Notes under the pieces: generated by a model
The model's input: only the letters and a program-made list of their open reading frames with translations
The model's database searches: none
Told to the model about the DNA's origin: nothing
Made by a program: the position numbers and the translations under genes
Origin: Acidovorax radicis
GTDB taxonomy: Bacteria; Pseudomonadota; Gammaproteobacteria; Burkholderiales; Burkholderiaceae_C
DNA: 64,000 nt
NCBI RefSeq assembly: GCF_020510705.1
Contig: NZ_CP075184.1
Span: forward strand, 372,001 to 436,000
Reading direction: 5' to 3'
Part shown: one piece after another, positions 60,601 to 64,000 of the stretch
Position numbering within the stretch: position 1 is the stretch's first letter
Layout of the letters: each line of letters opens with the position of its first letter

Positions 60601-60797
60601 TCAATGACGGACAGAACGCTGTCTTCCAGTGTTTGGGCTGAGGCCCCTGGGTACGACGCGTTGATGACAATCGACGGCGGCGCGACCGGCGGGTATTGGG
60701 CAATAGGCAGCTGCGTAATTGCCACGCCGCCCATCACCATGATGAACAGTGCAATCACCCATGCAAAGATGGGGCGGTCGATAAAAAATTTGGCCAT
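57642..60797 (-). CDS. RND efflux inner membrane transporter (AcrB/MexB-like)
   Basis: 1051 residues, 12 membrane segments with two large periplasmic loops. Proton relay D-D in GIVVDDAIVVVENVERIM, and typical AcrB N-terminus MAKFFIDRPIFAWVIALFIM. The Gly/Phe-rich loop EDQGNIIVNVQLPPGATQ matches hydrophobe/amphiphile pumps (HAE1). Drug and solvent export is likely, but the spectrum cannot be read from sequence. Middle gene of the operon. Confidence 0.95.
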   Translation of the reverse strand: MAKFFIDRPIFAWVIALFIMVMGGVAITQLPIAQYPPVAPPSIVINASYPGASAQTLEDSVLSVIEREMNGSPGLIYMESVAQADGSGSITLSFQTGTNADLAQVDVQNRLSRATPRLPSAVTQQGVRVDKSRSNFLLFTMLSSTNPTTDPVALGDYASRNVVPELQRIPGIGQAQLFGTERAMRIWIDPAKMVSFNISAAEITAAIRAQNAQVASGTIGDLPNIAGQGIAATVVVNGQLSTVEQFGNVVLRANNDGSTVRIKDVARVELGGQAYATLARLNGKPAVGIGVQLSPSGNALEAAKAVRTRMDELSRYFPEGMSWSIPYDSSRFVSISIRQVAETLLEAVALVFLVMFLFLQNWRYTIIPTIVVPIALLGTFATLLALGLSINVLTMFGMVLVIGIVVDDAIVVVENVERIMSEEGLSPLEATRKAMRQISGAIIGVTVVLISVFVPLAFFAGSTGNIYRQFSAVMVASIGFSAFMALSLTPALCATLLKPVEAGHHHEKGGFFGWFNRRFARTAKGYESMVARMLKRAARYLIIYVAIVGAVAVVYMRLPTSFLPGEDQGNIIVNVQLPPGATQQRTLAVMEQVEDFILKQPEVQSMVGVVGFSFSGQGQNAALAFVTLKDWSERHGKGQSAQDLAGRAFGALSGIRDAFIFPLSPPPIPELGNASGFTFRLQDRGGAGHTALVNARNQLLGMASQSKVLTQVRPDGLEDAPQLQIDIDRDKANALGVPFDAINAALSTSLGSSYVNDFPNQGRLQRVVVQADAPARMQPDDLLSINATNSLGKPVPLSAFATTRWVKGAQQTARYNGYPAMRISGSPAAGYSTGAAMAEMEKLAAQLPAGFGFEWTGQSREEKLAGSQSLILYSFAILAVFLCLAALYESWSIPLAVILVVPLGVLGVLLATLLRGYANDVYFQVGLITIIGLSAKNAILIIEFAKDLQAQGKGVVESALAAAHLRFRPIVMTSMAFGLGVLPLAIASGAGSASQRAIGTGVLGGMLTGTALAVFFVPVFFVVVRGLFKGSARQQEMNRRHAEEAGVGNHD

Positions 60798-60810
60798 GCT
60801 GGATTGCCTC

Positions 60811-62079
60811 TTATGGCTTTGATGCAGCGGAGGCGGGAGCGGCAGCTGCAGCGGGGGCCGCTGACGTACCCGGAGCCTGCCACGGGACAGGCTTTACCGG
60901 CGTGCCAGGAGGCAGCATCTGGAGCTTCTGAAATCCGTCCACCATGACCTTCTCACCAGCCTTGAGGCCGTCCAGTACAACCCAACGATTGTTTTGGGCG
61001 GCGCTGATTTTGATGGTGCGTTGCGATACCTTGCCGTCTTCGCCCACTACGCTGACCGTGTCGCCTTGCTGGGTGCGTGTCACAGCCTGTTGCGGCAGTG
61101 TGATGGCATTGCTGGCCTGTGCCTGCTCGATCAAGACACGCAGATACAAGCCGGGCAACAACTCGCCCTTGGGGTTGGGAACCTCGGCACGCAAGGTGAC
61201 TTGGCCCGTAGTCGCATCAACCGACAAATCGGTGAACAGCAATTTGCCGGGCTGTGAATATTCGGAACCATCGCCCAGCATGAGCTTGATGCTTGCCGCT
61301 TCGGTGTTGCCTGCACGCTTGAGTTGACCGCTTTCCATGGCCCGGCGCAGCTGAAATACGTCGCTGGCGGATTGCGTGAAGTTCACGTACACAGGATTAA
61401 TCTGCTGCACCACGGCCAGGGCGGTGGCTTCACCTTGACCGACCAAAGCGCCTTCGGTGACCAATGCACGGCCGATGCGGCCGGAGATCGGAGATGTCAC
61501 GCGGGCATAGCCTAGATTGATGTCTGCAGTGCGAACCTGTGCTTTGGCAGAGGCAACGTCTGCCTGTGCCTGTTTCTCGGCGGCTTCGGCATTGACGTAG
61601 TCTTGTTTGCTGATCGCATTGGCTGCGACAAGCGGCCGATAGCGGTCAAGCTGGGCGCTGGCTTGTGCAAGATTGGCGTTTGCTTTGGCGAGACTGGCGC
61701 GCGCGCTTTCCGAGGCTGCGGCATAAGGCGCGGGATCAATGAGGAAGAGTGTTTGCCCCGCCTTGACGTCACTGCCCTCCTTGAAAACACGTTGTTGGAG
61801 GATGCCTGCTGCACGGGCGCGCACTTGCGCGACTCGCGAGGCCTCTACGCGCCCCGGCAACTCCGTGATGAGCCCCACGTCTCCGGGGGTCGCGGTGACA
61901 ACGCCGACTTCTACCGGGGGCATTTTCTGACCGCCCGCTGGCGCGGCTGGTTCGCCACCCTTCCCGCACGCGGAAACCAACAAGGCTGTAGCCAAGCCAA
62001 AGGTCACCAATGCCAATGTTCCAGAGGCGGTGGGTGTGCGACGGGGTGTGTCGCCGGATGCGTTACGCAGTGAGGGCAT
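60811..62079 (-). CDS. RND efflux periplasmic adaptor (AcrA/MexA-like)
   Basis: 422 residues from ATG 62079 (MPSLRNASGD), with AAAGGA upstream; an upstream ATG pair at 62100/62103 lacks a better site. Lipobox LVSAC (C38). Conserved LPGRVEASRVAQVRARAAGIL, alpha-hairpin AKANANLAQASAQLDRY and VTSPISGRIGRALVTEGALV. Links the RND pump to the outer membrane channel. First gene of the operon, divergent from its TetR regulator. Confidence 0.94.
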   Translation of the reverse strand: MPSLRNASGDTPRRTPTASGTLALVTFGLATALLVSACGKGGEPAAPAGGQKMPPVEVGVVTATPGDVGLITELPGRVEASRVAQVRARAAGILQQRVFKEGSDVKAGQTLFLIDPAPYAAASESARASLAKANANLAQASAQLDRYRPLVAANAISKQDYVNAEAAEKQAQADVASAKAQVRTADINLGYARVTSPISGRIGRALVTEGALVGQGEATALAVVQQINPVYVNFTQSASDVFQLRRAMESGQLKRAGNTEAASIKLMLGDGSEYSQPGKLLFTDLSVDATTGQVTLRAEVPNPKGELLPGLYLRVLIEQAQASNAITLPQQAVTRTQQGDTVSVVGEDGKVSQRTIKISAAQNNRWVVLDGLKAGEKVMVDGFQKLQMLPPGTPVKPVPWQAPGTSAAPAAAAAPASAASKP

Positions 62080-62175
62080 AGGAGTCCTTTTGATATGCAT
62101 CAAGAAATTGAGGTTCAGTCAGCGCAAGCTTCGCAGGGAGGCGTTCTAGCTGGATTTTGAATGGGATGACATAAA

Positions 62176-62203
62176 ATTATACATACAATCATGAATGTAT
62201 AAT
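62176..62203. promoter_or_regulatory. AcrR/TtgR-type operator between pump operon and TetR gene
   Basis: ATTATACAT (62176-62184) and ATGTATAAT (62195-62203) are perfect 9-bp inverted arms around ACAATCATGA. The centre TACATACA..TGAATGTAT resembles the E. coli AcrR and Pseudomonas TtgR operators. TATAAT can be read on both strands at the two ends, so the site probably overlaps both divergent promoters. Confidence 0.8.
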
Positions 62204-62261
62204 TACAGGAAGCTCATGTTTTGGGCGGATTGTTATTGCGAACCAAGGGAGGTTTTTCGCC

Positions 62262-62903
62262 ATGGCCCGTCGGACGAAAGAGGATGCCATTGCTACGCGG
62301 AACGGCCTTATTGACGCGGCCGAGCGTGTTTTCCGTGAGAAGGGGGTGTCCCGCGCATCATTGAGTGACATTGCTCATGCAGCGGGCGCGACCCGGGGTG
62401 CCATTTACTGGCACTTCAAAGACAAGGTGGATCTGTTTGGCGCAATGATGGATCGGGTCACGCTGCCGCTCGAGCAGGGTTTTGGTGGGTTTGAGTCGAG
62501 CGCTTGTTCGGACCCGGTGCAGCGGCTGAGATCCGTCATGGCAATGGTGCTGCGCAGCGTGGCGTCGGATGAGCGGACCCGAAGGGTGTTTGAGATAGCG
62601 CTCTATAAGGTGGAGTATGTGAGTGATTTGATGGGGTTGCGGGAGCGTCATCTGGTTGCCGCCGAAACTTTCACACGCCAGTTGGCGCGCGATTTTGAAA
62701 TGGCGGCGAATTTGCATGATGTACCTTTGCGGGTGACTCCGATGGAGGCGGCCATTGGCCTGCACGCTCTGTTTGACGGATTGATCCGTGGGTGGATTCT
62801 TGGCGAGGGCGGCTTCGACCTTCTGAGGGTGGGGGGCGCGAGTACCGACGCCTTCCTGGTGGGGCTTGGGTTGCCGTTGCCAGAGGAGAGGCTGCCCGAC
62901 TGA
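62262..62903 (+). CDS. TetR family repressor of the RND pump (AcrR/TtgR-like)
   Basis: 213 residues. N-terminal helix-turn-helix ARRTKEDAIATRNGLIDAAERVFREKGVSRASLSDIAHAAGATRGAIYWHFKDK in overlapping family blocks; GATRGAIYWHFKDK is characteristic of AcrR/TtgR/MtrR. The C-terminal ligand domain (EQRxxRF-like AFEIALYKVEYV region) should bind drugs. Divergent to the pump operon with an operator between, so autoregulation and derepression by substrate are expected. Confidence 0.93.
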   Translation: MARRTKEDAIATRNGLIDAAERVFREKGVSRASLSDIAHAAGATRGAIYWHFKDKVDLFGAMMDRVTLPLEQGFGGFESSACSDPVQRLRSVMAMVLRSVASDERTRRVFEIALYKVEYVSDLMGLRERHLVAAETFTRQLARDFEMAANLHDVPLRVTPMEAAIGLHALFDGLIRGWILGEGGFDLLRVGGASTDAFLVGLGLPLPEERLPD

Positions 62904-62982
62904 GTGTGTTGGGTGGATGCTTGGTGCGCTGCGTTGCAGCCTCTCAACGTGCGATAATTGTCGGCTATTAGTTTTGAGAACT

Positions 62983-63058
62983 GCGGCTGTAGCTCAGTGG
63001 ATAGAGTATTGGCCTCCGAAGCCAAGGGTCGTGGGTTCGATCCCCGCCAGCCGCACCA
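62983..63058 (+). tRNA. tRNA-Arg (anticodon CCG)
   Basis: 76 bases with encoded CCA. Acceptor GCGGCTG/CAGCCGC, anticodon stem TTGGC-CTCCGAA-GCCAA with CCG in the loop (reads CGG), T-arm GTGGG-TTCGATC-CCCGC. Single tRNA upstream of the Tyr-Gly-Thr cluster. Confidence 0.97.
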
Positions 63059-63138
63059 ATCATGATGTTTGCGCCGAAAAGAGGTCTTGCTTGGCGCGCA
63101 AAAGTGGATGAATTTTTCGGCCGTTGAAAATTTAGTGA

Positions 63139-63144
63139 TATAAT
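63139..63144 (+). promoter_or_regulatory. -10 element of the tRNA-Tyr/Gly/Thr-tufB unit
   Basis: TATAAT, 13 bases before tRNA-Tyr. The -35 is weak (TTCGGC at 63117, 16-base spacer), as seen with some stringently controlled stable RNA promoters. Confidence 0.55.
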
Positions 63145-63156
63145 TCGAAATTCTCC

Positions 63157-63242
63157 GGAGGGGTGCCCGAGTGGCTAAAGGGGGCAGACTGTAAATCTGT
63201 TGGCTTACGCCTACACTGGTTCGAATCCAGTCCCCTCCACCA
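63157..63242 (+). tRNA. tRNA-Tyr (anticodon GTA)
   Basis: 86 bases with a long variable arm and encoded CCA. Acceptor GGAGGGG/CCCCTCC; anticodon loop CTGTAAA. First tRNA of the tufB cluster. Confidence 0.97.
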
Positions 63243-63314
63243 GTTAATGAGTTGTGATGGATGTGGCCCGGCTTTTTCTAAGAAGAGATGGGCTTGCAAA
63301 GGCGGTTTGCCGAT

Positions 63315-63388
63315 GCGGGAGTAGTTCAATGGTAGAACCCTAGCCTTCCAAGCTAATGACGCGGGTTCGATTCCCGTCTCCCGCTCCA
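63315..63388 (+). tRNA. tRNA-Gly (anticodon TCC)
   Basis: 74 bases with encoded CCA. Acceptor GCGGGAG/CTCCCGC; anticodon loop CTTCCAA reads GGA/GGG. Confidence 0.97.
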
Positions 63389-63455
63389 TTGCTGTTACTC
63401 GTTGGTTGGGTTGTGTGAGTTAGAGATTTTGATGTTGTGCAAGCGGCGTCAAGCT

Positions 63456-63530
<75 letters not shown>

Positions 63531-63604
63531 CTTTCTGGTGCTTTCAGTTTTGGTTGCGCCTAAATACTGTTGTGTTGGTCTAGATTTTTTTCGGAGTCGG
63601 AAAA

Positions 63605-64000
<396 letters not shown>

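Overview
The window looks like an ordinary chromosomal segment of a beta-proteobacterium of the family Comamonadaceae, probably Acidovorax or a close relative. This is inferred from high GC, Burkholderiales-type protein sequences, the order of the str/S10, atp, lipBA and pts loci, and abundant short dispersed repeats carrying the core TAGCGCTT...AAGCGCTA. No phage, plasmid, CRISPR, complete insertion sequence or rRNA operon is visible. Most of it is housekeeping DNA.

Layout. 1-2052: the start of a DUF1501 gene and a DUF1800 gene, both on the minus strand. 2442-5402: CsbD-like protein, a Cys-repeat secreted protein, a bacteriohemerythrin and a GAF-GGDEF diguanylate cyclase. 5491-10637: a minus-strand creB-creC-hydrolase-creD-small ORF cluster. 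10790-15556: MarC-like membrane protein, SDR oxidoreductase, dienelactone hydrolase, CorA-type transporter and hemB. 15896-20057: HemJ-like protein, VanZ-like protein, a MITE-like element, a thioredoxin-like ferredoxin, a hydrolase and a D,D-carboxypeptidase. 20344-30434: rpsL-rpsG-fusA-tufA-rpsJ followed by [31 protein letters not shown], ended by a strong terminator. 30605-33707: peroxiredoxin, acetyltransferase, cytochrome b561-like and cytochrome c' genes, and a TlpA-like thioredoxin. 33958-38436: an overlapping lipoprotein-MFS-EIIA-HPr series followed by enzyme I. 38473-43046: methyltransferase, EamA exporter, AraC regulator, lipA, lipB and a YbeD-like protein. 43333-50547: the complete atpIBEFHAGDC operon. 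50681-55088: two TPM-domain proteins and LemA, an NTF2-like ORF, a YheT-type hydrolase and an unknown protein. 55208-62903: a membrane-anchored di-domain cytochrome c and a tripartite RND efflux operon with a divergent TetR regulator and an AcrR-type operator. 62983-64000: tRNA-Arg, -Tyr, -Gly, -Thr and the start of tufB.

The less ordinary content is repeat biology. About thirteen copies of one ~50-bp family are scattered at roughly 5-kb intervals. Several supply coding sequence or gene ends: a signal peptide, two C-termini with their stop codons, a start codon and leader sequences. A second, GC-rich hairpin repeat appears to sit in frame inside creD, and a 163-bp MITE-like element flanked by TA lies directly before the ferredoxin gene. 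I found no convincing new multi-gene defence, metabolic or mobile system. Repeat identity and novelty are judged by eye, without database searches.
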